A stretch of 32,081 bases of DNA. Origin: Rhodoplanes sp049284695. GTDB taxonomy: Bacteria; Pseudomonadota; Alphaproteobacteria; Rhizobiales; Xanthobacteraceae. The stretch covers positions 1 through 32,081 of the forward strand of contig JBAPYK010000007.1 of NCBI GenBank assembly GCA_049284695.1, read 5' to 3'. Each line of letters starts with the position of its first letter. The stretch's first letter is position 1. The notes below the pieces were generated by a model. It searched no databases. It saw only the letters and a program-made list of their open reading frames with translations, and was not told the DNA's origin. The translations under genes and the position numbers were made by a program. Below are positions 1 to 7,748 of this stretch, one piece after another.

Positions 1-330
1 GTTGGTTTGATCGCGCGACCAAGCGCCCGCTGCGCTCCTCTCCGATTGCCGCAACAAATTGCCGTTAGATTAAGCAAGCCTGCCAACTAATTGTGCTATC
101 TGCGATATTGCCCAGTCGGCAAGATTATGATACTGTTATAATCTCTTCATTGAAGCCTGTGGGCCCGGCTCCCGTTCGTTTGCCGACGGGGCCGGGCTTT
201 CACATTTCCTATTTCCGATATTTCGATCACGCAGCCCGAGGGCGCCTCGGCGATATTGGACAGGTGCGGGTCGCTCTCGTAACCCGGTCGCCGCAATGTT
301 GTCCTGTCCGCGCCCGACACTTTAATCCGC
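1..330. other. Non-coding stretch before the P450 gene
   Basis: I see no convincing gene here. The stretch holds a strong terminator-like hairpin near 163-200, which probably ends a plus-strand gene lying left of the window. It must also carry the promoter of the P450 gene, but I could not assign boxes with confidence. A TGT-N9-ACA near 305-319 is one base too short to be a NifA site. Confidence 0.5.
163..200 (+). terminator. Terminator-like hairpin
   Basis: GCCCGGC (163-169) and CCCGT (171-175) pair with ACGGG (186-190) and GCCGGGC (191-197), leaving one bulged T. The stem is followed by TTT and an A/T-rich tail. The T-run is short, so it is only terminator-like. It would serve a gene upstream of the window. 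Confidence 0.45.
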
Positions 331-1719
331 ATGCTCACACCAGCCGCCCGTCTCGCCAGAATTGAGCCGCCCGATCAGCCCCTGCCCGTATTCCGGCGCC
401 TGCGCACGATCGTGGACAATCCGATCAAAGCCTGGCCGCGTGTGCTGTATCGCGACCGCATATATCGATCGCGCTTGCTGGGCCGTGACATCATTTACGT
501 CATGGCGCCGGATCTCATCCGGACCGTGCTGCTGGACGATGCGGACAGTTTTGAAAAGGGTGAAGTCGCGCGGCGCGCGCTTGGGCCGGCGCTCGGCGAT
601 GCAATCCTGATTGCCGATGGATCGCGGTGGCGATGGCAACGCCGCGCCGTCGCCGCGCTTTTTCGTCAGGAGCGGATCCGCGATTTTTTGCCTGACATGA
701 TCGCGGCTGCAGAACGCACGCGCGATCGCTGGCAAGCCATGCCGCCCGGCGCCGAAATCGACGTGGCGCATGAAATGACGCAGACCACCTTCGACATCAT
801 TTTGAGCACTATGTTGCCGGGGCGCGGAAGCATCGATCCGGATTTGATGGAGCGTTCCGTCACCTCCTATCTCGAGTCGACCTCCTGGGTCATCGCGCTT
901 GCGATGGTTGGCGCGCCACGCTGGACGCCGTTTCCCGGCGTCTACCGAAGGCGCCGTAACCGCCAGCGTCTTCACACGATGCTGGAGTCGTTGATTCTCG
1001 AGGCGGAAAGAACGCCGGGCCACGGCCACGATCTTCTCGCCCACCTGAAGAACGCGACCGATCCGGAAACCGGCAGGTCGATGGACCCAATCGATGTTCG
1101 CAACAATCTTCTGACCTTCATCACGGCGGGGCACGAAACGACGGCCCTCGCGTTGACATGGACGTTTTATCTGTTGAGCCTTCATCCCGAGATCGAGCAG
1201 CGGGTGAAGGGCGAGGTCGCCGCCGTTACCGGAGGCGGTCCGGTTCGTCCCGAGCATATCGAGGCGCTCGGTTTCACTAATCAAGTGATCCAGGAAGCGA
1301 TGCGCCTTTACCCTCCCGTGGCGCTGATCGTGCGCGCGGCGCGGAAAGATGTTGTCCTCGATGGTGAACAGATCCGGGCCGGATCGACGGTCTACATTCC
1401 CGTTTATGCCGTGCACCGTCACGAAAAACTGTGGAGCGATCCGGATCGGTTCGATCCCAGCCGTTTTGAGCCGGAAGCGGCAAAGGCGCGGGATCGCTGC
1501 AGCTACCTGCCGTTCGGCGCAGGACCACGCATTTGCGTTGGACAGGGCTTCGCCCAGATGGAGGCCGCGGCAGTCCTGGCTACGCTCCTGCGCTCCTTCC
1601 GGCTCGAGCTTCGCCCGGGCTATATCCCCGAGCCCCGGCTGCGTGTGACGCTCCGGCCGGGGGCCGGCATGCCGATGCGGATTACGGGGTCTTCTGCACG
1701 CGACAATCCGCTCAGCTGA
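331..1719 (+). CDS. Cytochrome P450
   Basis: Predicted soluble heme-thiolate monooxygenase of 462 residues, a normal bacterial P450 length. The I-helix oxygen-activation motif AGHETT is at 266-271 and the K-helix ExxR at 322-325 (EAMR). The heme-binding loop FGAGPRICVG is at 395-404, with Cys402 as the expected axial ligand. No membrane anchor or fused reductase domain is present, so it needs separate redox partners; the nif ferredoxins downstream are candidates only by proximity. The substrate cannot be read from the sequence. The ATG at 331 is chosen because the protein begins at a normal distance before the conserved core, although the ribosome binding site is weak. The gene is convergent with nifW, so it is not part of a nif operon. 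A 469-codon open frame on the opposite strand is a GC-rich shadow. Confidence 0.93.
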   Translation: MLTPAARLARIEPPDQPLPVFRRLRTIVDNPIKAWPRVLYRDRIYRSRLLGRDIIYVMAPDLIRTVLLDDADSFEKGEVARRALGPALGDAILIADGSRWRWQRRAVAALFRQERIRDFLPDMIAAAERTRDRWQAMPPGAEIDVAHEMTQTTFDIILSTMLPGRGSIDPDLMERSVTSYLESTSWVIALAMVGAPRWTPFPGVYRRRRNRQRLHTMLESLILEAERTPGHGHDLLAHLKNATDPETGRSMDPIDVRNNLLTFITAGHETTALALTWTFYLLSLHPEIEQRVKGEVAAVTGGGPVRPEHIEALGFTNQVIQEAMRLYPPVALIVRAARKDVVLDGEQIRAGSTVYIPVYAVHRHEKLWSDPDRFDPSRFEPEAAKARDRCSYLPFGAGPRICVGQGFAQMEAAAVLATLLRSFRLELRPGYIPEPRLRVTLRPGAGMPMRITGSSARDNPLS

Positions 1720-1967
1720 GAGGTATTTCAACTACGCATCCGAAACGAATGCTGACCCATCGCATTACCACTTGGAGAGGGGCGCAAGCCTCTTTCCGGC
1801 GAGCCTTTGGTTGCCCCCCTAATGGTTCCTTAGGCTCGCCGACATTGCGCCGAAGCTCGGCGGCGCTGTTTCTGCGGCCGCCCTCCCCCCGCGGTCGGGC
1901 TAATCCGAGTGCATCGCGCGGTGGCGCGACCGGTTCGCTGACCGGCAAAGCCGCCCTGCCGGCGCGC

Positions 1968-2327
1968 CTAGTCGGGCCGCAAAGAGTCAAGCGGAATGAA
2001 CACGTCGGCTTCGGCTTGCGCCGGCGTAGGCGCGACCGCGTCTTGCAGCACCTTGAACACGCGCTGTTCGAGTGGTGACGACGAGGCGAGATCCTGGTAG
2101 GCACGAGCGAGCGCCTCTTTCAGACGGACTTCGACCTCATCCGACGGCAAACCGTCGAGATCAGCCTCTGCGAGATGCGCGCTCATGCGTTTGAGGATAT
2201 GCAGGCGCGCGACATTTAATACTTTCGGATCATAGCCGACGCCGAGCAAGGCGAAGATTTCCTCCGCCGACGCCGCGGCCCGCACGGACGACAGCAAATT
2301 CGGCGCTGGCGGGCCGGAAGCACTCAT
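1968..2327 (-). CDS. nifW: Nitrogenase stabilizing/protective protein NifW
   Basis: NifW is a small protein that associates with the MoFe protein and is needed for full activity, probably during late assembly or oxygen protection. The 119-residue product carries the family core FALLGVGYDPKVLNVARLHILKR early in the protein (the part from about residue 24), followed by an acidic middle and a hydrophobic C-terminal helix. The open frame continues further upstream, but the ATG at 2327 is chosen because its ATGA overlaps the stop of the preceding 58-aa ORF and a GAGG-type site lies just before it. It is the last recognisable gene of the hesB-nifV unit and faces the P450 gene convergently. Confidence 0.92.
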   Translation of the reverse strand: MSASGPPAPNLLSSVRAAASAEEIFALLGVGYDPKVLNVARLHILKRMSAHLAEADLDGLPSDEVEVRLKEALARAYQDLASSSPLEQRVFKVLQDAVAPTPAQAEADVFIPLDSLRPD

Positions 2328-2500
2328 GGCGGGGCCTCGTCGAGGCTGCGCCGGTCCCAGCGCGGCGCCTCCACATTGGCGGCCGTCCACGTATCATCGC
2401 CGAAACACAGGCGGCAGGTGGCGCTCAGCCACACCGGCAACCGCCACGGCTGACCGCCCTCGCCGCTCATCGGATCCCGCAACGGCACGTCGACGAACAT
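2324..2500 (-). CDS. Unknown 58-aa protein between nifV and nifW
   Basis: This is a small open frame of 58 codons plus stop. Its ATG at 2500 lies 6 bp after the nifV stop, and the GAGG that spans the nifV stop is well placed as ribosome binding site. Its stop overlaps the nifW start as ATGA, so it would be translationally coupled to both neighbours. The protein begins MFVDVPLRDPMSGEGG, continues with a tryptophan-rich part (QPWRLPVWLS) and a CRLC pair around residues 30-33, and ends acidic and proline-rich. There is no signal peptide or membrane segment. I do not recognise a family. The CxxC pair would allow metal or thiol chemistry, but that is inference. Spacing and overlap argue that it is a real gene of the nif unit. 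Confidence 0.62.
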   Translation of the reverse strand: MFVDVPLRDPMSGEGGQPWRLPVWLSATCRLCFGDDTWTAANVEAPRWDRRSLDEAPP

Positions 2501-2506
2501 GGGACC

Positions 2507-3700
2507 TCACGCGAAAGGTTTGGAGCGGGCAAGACGCACCTCGGACCAGATTGCCCGCAGCGCTTCGGCGTCCACCCATCGCTTGTCGGCGATAGCGCGC
2601 TCGCGCACCCGCGCCAGAATCGCTGGAAGCTCATCCGGAGCAACGGGCAGTCCCAGTTCGGACAGGCGCGCAGCGATCGAGGCGAGGCCGGAGTGCTTGC
2701 CGACCGTGAATCGATGCGCGCGGCCGAGCATGCCGGGATCGAGCGCCTGATAGGTGCGGCGGTCCTTCAACAGCCCGTCGACGTGGATGCCCGACTCATG
2801 GGTGAAGACATCATCGCCCACGATCGCCTTGTTAGCCGGAATGGGCCGGGCGGCGGCCGCGGCGACCAGCGCGGCGACGCCGCCAAGCTGGTCGAGCACG
2901 ATTCCGGTTTCCCGCCCGTGCAATTGCGCGAGCGCGACGGCGACTTCTTCGAGCGGCGCATTGCCGGCGCGTTCGCCCAGCCCGATCACGGTGACCGAGG
3001 CATGGGTCGCGCCCGCCTGGATCGCCGCAAGCGTATTGGCGGTCGCAAGCCCGAGATCGTCATGCGCGTGGATCTCCAGTTCGAGATCAGTCTCCCGCCG
3101 CAATTCGGATACCAGCGCATAGGTCGTAAACGGATCGAGCACGCTGAGCGTATCGGCGATGCGGAAGCGTCGCGCACCGGCTTCCGCCGCGGCAGCCATC
3201 ACGTCGACCAGAAAATCGACATCGGCGCGCGAACTGTCTTCGCCGCCGACCGCGACCGCGAGGCCCTTGCTGCGGGCGTAGCCGACGACGGTTGCGACCC
3301 GGTCGAGCGCGGCAGTGCGGCTGCCGTTGAGTTTCGCCGCGATCTGAATGTCGGAGACGGGAATCGATAGGTTGACCATCGTGACGCCGGCTTCGAGCGC
3401 GGCGTCGACGTCTTCCATTCGCATCCGGCACCAGGCGATCGCGGTGAGCGGCAGCCCGGCGGCGACGATGGCGCGGATAGCGGCGATTTCCTGCCGGCCC
3501 ATGGCGGGCGTTCCGGCTTCGAGCTCGGTCACGCCGGCCCGCGCCAACGCGCGTGCGATCGCGACCTTCTCCTCGATGGTGAAGGCGACGCCCGGCGCCT
3601 GTTCGCCATCGCGTAACGTGGTGTCGTTGAGCACGACGGGCCCGCGCGGGCCACGGTCCGATCCCGCGCGAGCAAGACTCGCTGGCCGCGCACGCATCAT
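2507..3700 (-). CDS. nifV: Homocitrate synthase NifV
   Basis: NifV condenses acetyl-CoA with 2-oxoglutarate to homocitrate, the organic ligand of FeMo-co. The product is 397 residues, near the usual NifV length. The DRE-TIM entry motif LNDTTLRDGEQ is at about 24-34, the metal-binding HAH of EIHAHDDLG at about 211-213, and FTHESGIH at about 299-306. The C-terminus is too short for a LeuA-type leucine regulatory domain. The start is the first of two adjacent ATGs (3700), one base after the hesB stop. The frame runs further upstream but would overlap hesB. No strong Shine-Dalgarno sequence is visible, so translation may depend on coupling to hesB. Confidence 0.95.
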   Translation of the reverse strand: MMRARPASLARAGSDRGPRGPVVLNDTTLRDGEQAPGVAFTIEEKVAIARALARAGVTELEAGTPAMGRQEIAAIRAIVAAGLPLTAIAWCRMRMEDVDAALEAGVTMVNLSIPVSDIQIAAKLNGSRTAALDRVATVVGYARSKGLAVAVGGEDSSRADVDFLVDVMAAAAEAGARRFRIADTLSVLDPFTTYALVSELRRETDLELEIHAHDDLGLATANTLAAIQAGATHASVTVIGLGERAGNAPLEEVAVALAQLHGRETGIVLDQLGGVAALVAAAAARPIPANKAIVGDDVFTHESGIHVDGLLKDRRTYQALDPGMLGRAHRFTVGKHSGLASIAARLSELGLPVAPDELPAILARVRERAIADKRWVDAEALRAIWSEVRLARSKPFA

Positions 3701-3701
3701 G

Positions 3702-4049
3702 TCAACGCCGCAATCCGCAACCGCCAGAAGCGCCGGCCGAGCGGCCGCACGCGCATCCGCCCGCAGCATTGGGATTGCTGAAGGTGAAGCCCGTGCGCCC
3801 GGGCCCGTCGACGAAGTCGACGCACAGCCCCGCTGCCAACCGCCGCGAGCCCGGATCGATAAACATGCGCACGCCGGAGGATTCGATCACGACATCGTCC
3901 GGCTCCGGCTCCGTTTCCAGGCCGATCGAATATTTCGGACCGCTGCAGCCGCCCGCTTCAATAATGATCCGAAGGCCGGCGTCCGGTTTGCCCGCACGCG
4001 ACATCGCGCTTCGCACGGCAACAGCGGCTTCGTTCGACAGGGTCACCAT
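3702..4049 (-). CDS. HesB/IscA-type iron-sulfur carrier
   Basis: A-type Fe-S carrier of 115 residues, the kind often found in nif clusters (called HesB or NifIscA) and thought to pass Fe or Fe-S clusters to nitrogenase proteins. The three conserved cysteines are present: Cys35 in GGCSGPKYSIG and the C-terminal pair Cys99 and Cys101 in GGCACG. After this pair comes a short extra Gly/Ser/Cys-rich tail ending GGCGLRR. It is the first gene of its unit: a sigma54-type promoter lies 37-52 bp upstream of the ATG, and a GGAG stands just before the start. nifV follows with one base between them. Confidence 0.9.
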   Translation of the reverse strand: MVTLSNEAAVAVRSAMSRAGKPDAGLRIIIEAGGCSGPKYSIGLETEPEPDDVVIESSGVRMFIDPGSRRLAAGLCVDFVDGPGRTGFTFSNPNAAGGCACGRSAGASGGCGLRR

Positions 4050-4085
4050 TCATGGGCTCCGCTCGTTTGCATCTAAGGAAATCGA

Positions 4086-4101
4086 AGCAACCCGCATGCC
4101 A
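4086..4101 (-). promoter_or_regulatory. Sigma54 -24/-12 promoter of hesB-nifV-nifW
   Basis: On the minus strand the sequence reads TGGCATG-CGGG-TTGCT, against the consensus TGGCACG-N4-TTGCW: one mismatch, with the GG and GC dinucleotides intact and correctly spaced. Transcription would start near 4075, giving a leader of about 26 nt before the hesB ATG at 4049. Confidence 0.75.
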
Positions 4102-4291
4102 GCTGAATGAAGATAAACGGAGCGGCCGGGGCCATTTCGAGCTATTCCACAAAGCCGCGCGCTGCTCGGCATTCCAGAACCCATGATTTGACTCGGTATG
4201 GCGCCGCCTATGCGGACGCGGATCGATCATGCCCCGACATTGTCATTCCTGGTCGCGCGTCCTGACGGGAACCGGGGCGTTGAATGAAACA

Positions 4292-4307
4292 TGTCGCAAC
4301 ACCGACA
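4292..4307 (-). promoter_or_regulatory. NifA upstream activator sequence (hesB unit)
   Basis: TGT-CGCAACACCG-ACA is an exact TGT-N10-ACA match about 195 bp upstream of the -24 box, somewhat further than usual. A second, degenerate copy (TGT-CGCAATTCCG-CCA) stands at 4318-4333, sharing TGTCGCAA with the first. Confidence 0.65.
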
Positions 4308-4339
4308 CGTCGAGCAGTGTCGCAATTCCGCCAATCGGG

Positions 4340-5041
4340 TCATGATTCAGAAGACCCGGCGCCATCACGGCGCGTGCGCGCAAGGCGGCTCTCGCCGGTC
4401 TCCTCGCCGAAGCAAAGGTCGAAATCGGTGCAGTCCGTGCAGACCGGGGTCGTGCACAGCGCCATGCCGTCGGCCTCGCACAGCATGCGATAGAAGAAGC
4501 GCTTCCAACGCATATTGCGTGTGTTTTGCGTGGCGAGCGGGGCGAAATGGCGCATGAGCAGGCGCGAGAGTTCCCCGCGATTGCGCAGGCCGAGGTCTTC
4601 CCACAGGTGGTTCGGTTCGACCGCGCGTCGGGCGATCATCGAGGCAAGCCACCGGCTCTCCTCGCCCTCGGTCGAGCGATACGCGAGCAACAGCTCGCGC
4701 ACCATCGCGACCTCGTTGTCCTCTTCGCCGGCTTGGTCATTATCGCAGCCGCAGAACACGTCATGCGCGCCCGGGAAGCACCGATCGAGCAGGGCCTGGA
4801 AATCGCCGACCGACAATCCGAGTTGCGTATGCACGGCGCTGCCCTGCGCCGCGGCGATCGCGATCAGCGAGGCGAGCACATGGATGTCGAACTCCCCGTC
4901 GTCGTCGGCCGCGGCGTCGCCGGGATGCCACCCGGTGAGCGCGAAATAGATATCCTCGCTGGCGCAGCCTCGGTGGCAGTTGGCAGCCGCCGCCCGCGGA
5001 TCCACGCAGACCGAAGCAGGCGGTGTGAACTGAAAGGTCAT
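4340..5041 (-). CDS. nifQ: NifQ, molybdenum donor for FeMo-co
   Basis: NifQ is an iron-sulfur protein that carries a Mo-Fe-S cluster and delivers molybdenum to FeMo-co synthesis on NifEN. The product is 233 residues. The diagnostic C-terminal cysteine pattern C-X4-C-X2-C-X5-C is at 196-210 (CTTPVCTDCTDFDLC). The N-terminal half has further cysteines (ANCHRGC and CGCDN) and acidic stretches. The ATG at 5041 is preferred over an upstream in-frame codon because it begins 4 bp after the fdxB stop. It is the last gene of the nifH unit. The C-terminal tail after the motif is slightly extended and charged. Confidence 0.93.
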   Translation of the reverse strand: MTFQFTPPASVCVDPRAAAANCHRGCASEDIYFALTGWHPGDAAADDDGEFDIHVLASLIAIAAAQGSAVHTQLGLSVGDFQALLDRCFPGAHDVFCGCDNDQAGEEDNEVAMVRELLLAYRSTEGEESRWLASMIARRAVEPNHLWEDLGLRNRGELSRLLMRHFAPLATQNTRNMRWKRFFYRMLCEADGMALCTTPVCTDCTDFDLCFGEETGESRLARTRRDGAGSSES

Positions 5042-5045
5042 CGGA

Positions 5046-5342
5046 TCAAGCCGCGAGCGCGCTCGCCGCGGTGAAGGTCTGGCAGTCCTTCGGACATACG
5101 CGCGCACACGCGCCGCAACCGATGCAGTTGCCAGGGTTTGTCAGCACCATGAGCTTGCGCTCGAATTCCTCGTCGTCGTCTTCGCCGCAGGCAACGAGTT
5201 CGTCATCTTCGTTGACCGCCATCAGGATCATGACGTCGCGCGCACAGACCTTGTAGCAGCGGCCGCAGCCGATGCACTTTTCGCCCTCGATCTCCGTCAG
5301 ATAAGACGGCTCCCACGGAGTGCCGTCGCGGGTCGTGAACAT
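5046..5342 (-). CDS. fdxB: Nif-specific 2[4Fe-4S] ferredoxin III (FdxB)
   Basis: Small acidic ferredoxin of 98 residues with two CxxCxxCxxxC motifs, at Cys23-26-29-33 and Cys73-76-79-83, separated by an acidic insert (ELVACGEDDDEEFE) typical of the nif ferredoxin III family. It probably supplies electrons to nitrogenase or to FeMo-co assembly. A very strong ribosome binding site (GGAGGAGGG) precedes the ATG. It lies 30 bp after the DUF269 gene and 4 bp before nifQ, inside the nifH-to-nifQ unit. Confidence 0.93.
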   Translation of the reverse strand: MFTTRDGTPWEPSYLTEIEGEKCIGCGRCYKVCARDVMILMAVNEDDELVACGEDDDEEFERKLMVLTNPGNCIGCGACARVCPKDCQTFTAASALAA

Positions 5343-5372
5343 GGTCGTGCCCTCCTCCTCTACGCAACGCCC

Positions 5373-5876
5373 TCAGGCGCGCGCCGCTTCCGGGAACTGT
5401 TGAATGGTGGCGACCGCAGCTGCGATCTGTTTCGCTCCTTCGGCCCCGAGTGCGGCGAAGGTCTCAAAACCGAACCGCTGCGCGTCGCGCAGATGCTTCG
5501 TCAGCGCGACGAGCTTTCCGGTGATCAGCATCACGCGGCCAAAGCCTTCCTCGTAGATTTTCAGCATCGGACTTGCGACCAGCCCGGTCTCCTGCTCGAT
5601 CATGAGTCCGATCGCGCCGTAGAATTGCTCGATGCGCCACACCAGGTCGGGATCGGCCCCGCACTGGGCCGCAGCGGCGCGGCGCTGTTCTTTGGTGACG
5701 ATGTAGTCCGCAAGCATCTGCGCATCGGAACGCTTGGCGTAAGCGCCGAAGGTGTCGTGGGCGCGGACCAGGCGCACCAAGGCTTGCACGAAGGGCGTCG
5801 CAATCGCCTGCTCGTCGGCAGGCGTAAGAACCTGAGGCGGCGGCTTGAATCCGTCTTCATTCAACGTAACGACCAC
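5373..5876 (-). CDS. NifX-associated nitrogen fixation protein (DUF269)
   Basis: This protein belongs to the DUF269 / NifX-associated family that nearly always follows nifX; its biochemical role is unknown. The domain is mostly helical and the core LVRLVRAHDTFGAYAKRSD is clear, followed by the conserved GLMIEQETGLVASPML stretch near the middle. No ATG start exists in frame at the expected place. I choose the GTG at 5876 (VVVTLNEDG), 11 bp after the nifX stop and preceded by GAGGG at good spacing, giving 167 residues. A TTG at 5903 would overlap nifX and lacks such a site. Confidence 0.88.
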   Translation of the reverse strand: MVVTLNEDGFKPPPQVLTPADEQAIATPFVQALVRLVRAHDTFGAYAKRSDAQMLADYIVTKEQRRAAAAQCGADPDLVWRIEQFYGAIGLMIEQETGLVASPMLKIYEEGFGRVMLITGKLVALTKHLRDAQRFGFETFAALGAEGAKQIAAAVATIQQFPEAARA

Positions 5877-5886
5877 GGCATGTCCC

Positions 5887-6381
5887 TCATTCGTCGTCCA
5901 CAAAGGAAGGTTTGGCCGGCCCCGCTCCCGCCTGGGCGAGCACCTTGCGCAGCCAGGGCGGCGGCGTGCCGGCGAGCATCGCGCGCGTGCGTTCGAGCAC
6001 GGCTTCCAGCGGCTGCACCGCGGGCACCTTGATTGGATGAATTTTCGCAGCCACCGCTTTCGCCGCCGAAGGTCCGCCGATGGCGAGGCAAAACAGGAGA
6101 TGACAACCCTTCAGCGCTTCGATCTTCGGGGTGATCCGGTCGTCGCCTTCGGGCGCGTGCGTGCCGTTGGCATCCGACACATGGTCGAACATGATCGTCT
6201 CGGTCAGCGTCCATCCTTCCGCCGTCACATCGAAGATGGCGAAGCGGTGAGCCGCGCCGAAATGCGCGTTGAGATTCTTCAGATCCTCGGTCGCGATGGC
6301 GACGCGGATGGCGTTATGCGCCGGCTGTTCAGGCATACCTTCGTCCGGATCAATGATGCGCAATTTGCGTATGGCCGTCAT
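5887..6381 (-). CDS. nifX: FeMo-co carrier NifX
   Basis: NifX binds NifB-co and VK-cluster intermediates and shuttles or stores them during FeMo-co assembly on NifEN. The product is 164 residues. The dinitrogenase-iron-molybdenum-cofactor fold is recognisable from IRVAIATEDLKNLNAHFGAA (the conserved NxHFG motif) through CLAIGGPSAAKAVAA and IHPIKVP. The ATG at 6381 has GAGGAG 8-11 nt upstream. It overlaps the 3' end of nifN by 32 bp, so the two are translationally linked. An extended version from 6453 would add a basic tail that is only the nifN shadow. Confidence 0.93.
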   Translation of the reverse strand: MTAIRKLRIIDPDEGMPEQPAHNAIRVAIATEDLKNLNAHFGAAHRFAIFDVTAEGWTLTETIMFDHVSDANGTHAPEGDDRITPKIEALKGCHLLFCLAIGGPSAAKAVAAKIHPIKVPAVQPLEAVLERTRAMLAGTPPPWLRKVLAQAGAGPAKPSFVDDE

Positions 6382-7738
6382 GGTAGTCTCCTCGCTCCCT
6401 GAACGGGTCGAGCCCCTCGCTTGTGTGCACATGCGGATGCGCCTGGAATGCATTTGCGACTTCGAACACCAGATCGCGCACGCCCTCGTAAAGAATGGTT
6501 CGCCGGTGTTGGCTGCCTAGCCGATCGAAGATCGGGAAACCGACGCGCATCAGCGGAACATCCAGCCGCTCGGCAGCCTGCCGGCCATGGCTATGGGTCA
6601 GCAGCAGATCGCAGGCGGCGCCGGTCGCGAGATCCTCGAAATCGCCGAGATCGCCGACCCTCACCTCCTGCGCCGGGACCTTGGCGAGAACCGGCGAGTT
6701 CGGGGTTGTCGTGACCGCAACAACGACCTCGGCGCCAAGTCCGGTGACGAAGGTCGCGAGCGCATAGAGGTGATCGGGCTCCGCCGCGATCGCGATCCGC
6801 TTGCCGCTGAAGAAGAAATGGCCGTCGAGCAGCGCGTCTTCGAGCTGGCGGCGGCGGCGGCGGATTTTGGGTGGCACAGCGCGTCCGGAGAGCTGCGCCA
6901 GCAGCGTGACGAAAATGTCGACCGAGGCGAGCGACGAAAGCGATTCGAACAGCGTGAAGGGAACGCCGGAGACCTCCGCAAGCCGCTGGGCGGGCCGGCG
7001 CATATGCTCGCCGATCGCGACGGTGTGCGTGGCGCGGCCGAGCGAACGAATGGATTCGACCGGCGCTCCGCCGTAAGTCGTCGGAATCCAGCGGTCGGGT
7101 ACGGTGCCGTCGAGCGCGCCGGAAATGTCGGGTACGATGTTCGGCGTTAGGCCGAAAGCCTCCACCGTCTCGCGCAAAAGCTCGAGATCGGCGACGGTGA
7201 GATGCCAGCCCGGCAGGATATTGATCTGGTCGGGAATGACTTGCCCCGGCGCTTCCGGCGGAACCAGATTGTCGATCAGCGCCGTGACCGCCTTGCTCCA
7301 GCCTTCCTCGATCGCCCCGTCGAAGTCGGGCGTCTGCACCAGCACGATCTCGGTGCCGGCGAGCTCGCAGGCGCGGCGCTCCTTGATCAAGGCGAGATCG
7401 CCGGCAAAGTCCTCGCCCCGCGTCTCCACCAGCGCGGTCGTGCATACGCCGATCAGCTTGGGGTTTGCGCGCGCTTTCAGATTGAGCAGCGCCTCCTCGA
7501 GGTGATCGGCGCCGCCGAGAATGGTCGCGACCTCGTCGAGCGCCGTTGTCTGCAGCGGTATCGTCTCCTTGAAATGGCGAACGAACAGCACGAGGGCGAA
7601 CGAGGTGCAGCCCTGGCCGCCGTGGAACAAAGGCATCGCCCCTTCGACGCCGAGAAAGGCGAAAGCGGCGCCAAGCGGCTGCGACGATTTCAGCGGATTG
7701 ATCGAAGCGGCCTTTTGGATCGCCGTTACCTTGGTCAT
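6350..7738 (-). CDS. nifN: FeMo-co assembly scaffold subunit NifN
   Basis: Beta-type subunit of the NifEN scaffold on which the NifB product is matured to FeMo-co. The product is 462 residues, close to the usual length. It is homologous to NifK: NPLKSSQPLGAAFAFLGVEG, then FHGGQGCTSF with Cys44, the single cluster cysteine expected in NifN. The ATG at 7738 begins 10 bp after the nifE stop; the long open frame upstream is a shadow of nifE. Its 3' end overlaps nifX. Confidence 0.96.
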   Translation of the reverse strand: MTKVTAIQKAASINPLKSSQPLGAAFAFLGVEGAMPLFHGGQGCTSFALVLFVRHFKETIPLQTTALDEVATILGGADHLEEALLNLKARANPKLIGVCTTALVETRGEDFAGDLALIKERRACELAGTEIVLVQTPDFDGAIEEGWSKAVTALIDNLVPPEAPGQVIPDQINILPGWHLTVADLELLRETVEAFGLTPNIVPDISGALDGTVPDRWIPTTYGGAPVESIRSLGRATHTVAIGEHMRRPAQRLAEVSGVPFTLFESLSSLASVDIFVTLLAQLSGRAVPPKIRRRRRQLEDALLDGHFFFSGKRIAIAAEPDHLYALATFVTGLGAEVVVAVTTTPNSPVLAKVPAQEVRVGDLGDFEDLATGAACDLLLTHSHGRQAAERLDVPLMRVGFPIFDRLGSQHRRTILYEGVRDLVFEVANAFQAHPHVHTSEGLDPFRERGDYHDGHTQIAHH

Positions 7739-7748
7739 TGTTCCACCC

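Larger units (their letters stand above)
4050..4339 (-). other. Regulatory stretch between nifQ and hesB
   Basis: No gene is seen here. The stretch ends the nifQ-containing unit and holds the NifA/sigma54 control region of hesB-nifV-nifW, listed as separate sites. I found no clear intrinsic terminator for the upstream unit. Confidence 0.6.

Noticed and set aside
305..319. Possible NifA site before the P450 gene
   Set aside because: The spacing is TGT-N9-ACA, one base short, and no -24/-12 element lies downstream.
322..1731. Open frame of 469 codons antisense to the P450 gene
   Set aside because: The composition is Arg/His-rich without domain character; the plus strand encodes a complete P450 with all motifs.
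2394..2579. 61-codon minus-strand frame overlapping the 58-aa ORF
   Set aside because: It overlaps nifV in the wrong frame and has an Arg/Ala-rich composition; the 58-aa frame has better start, spacing and coupling.
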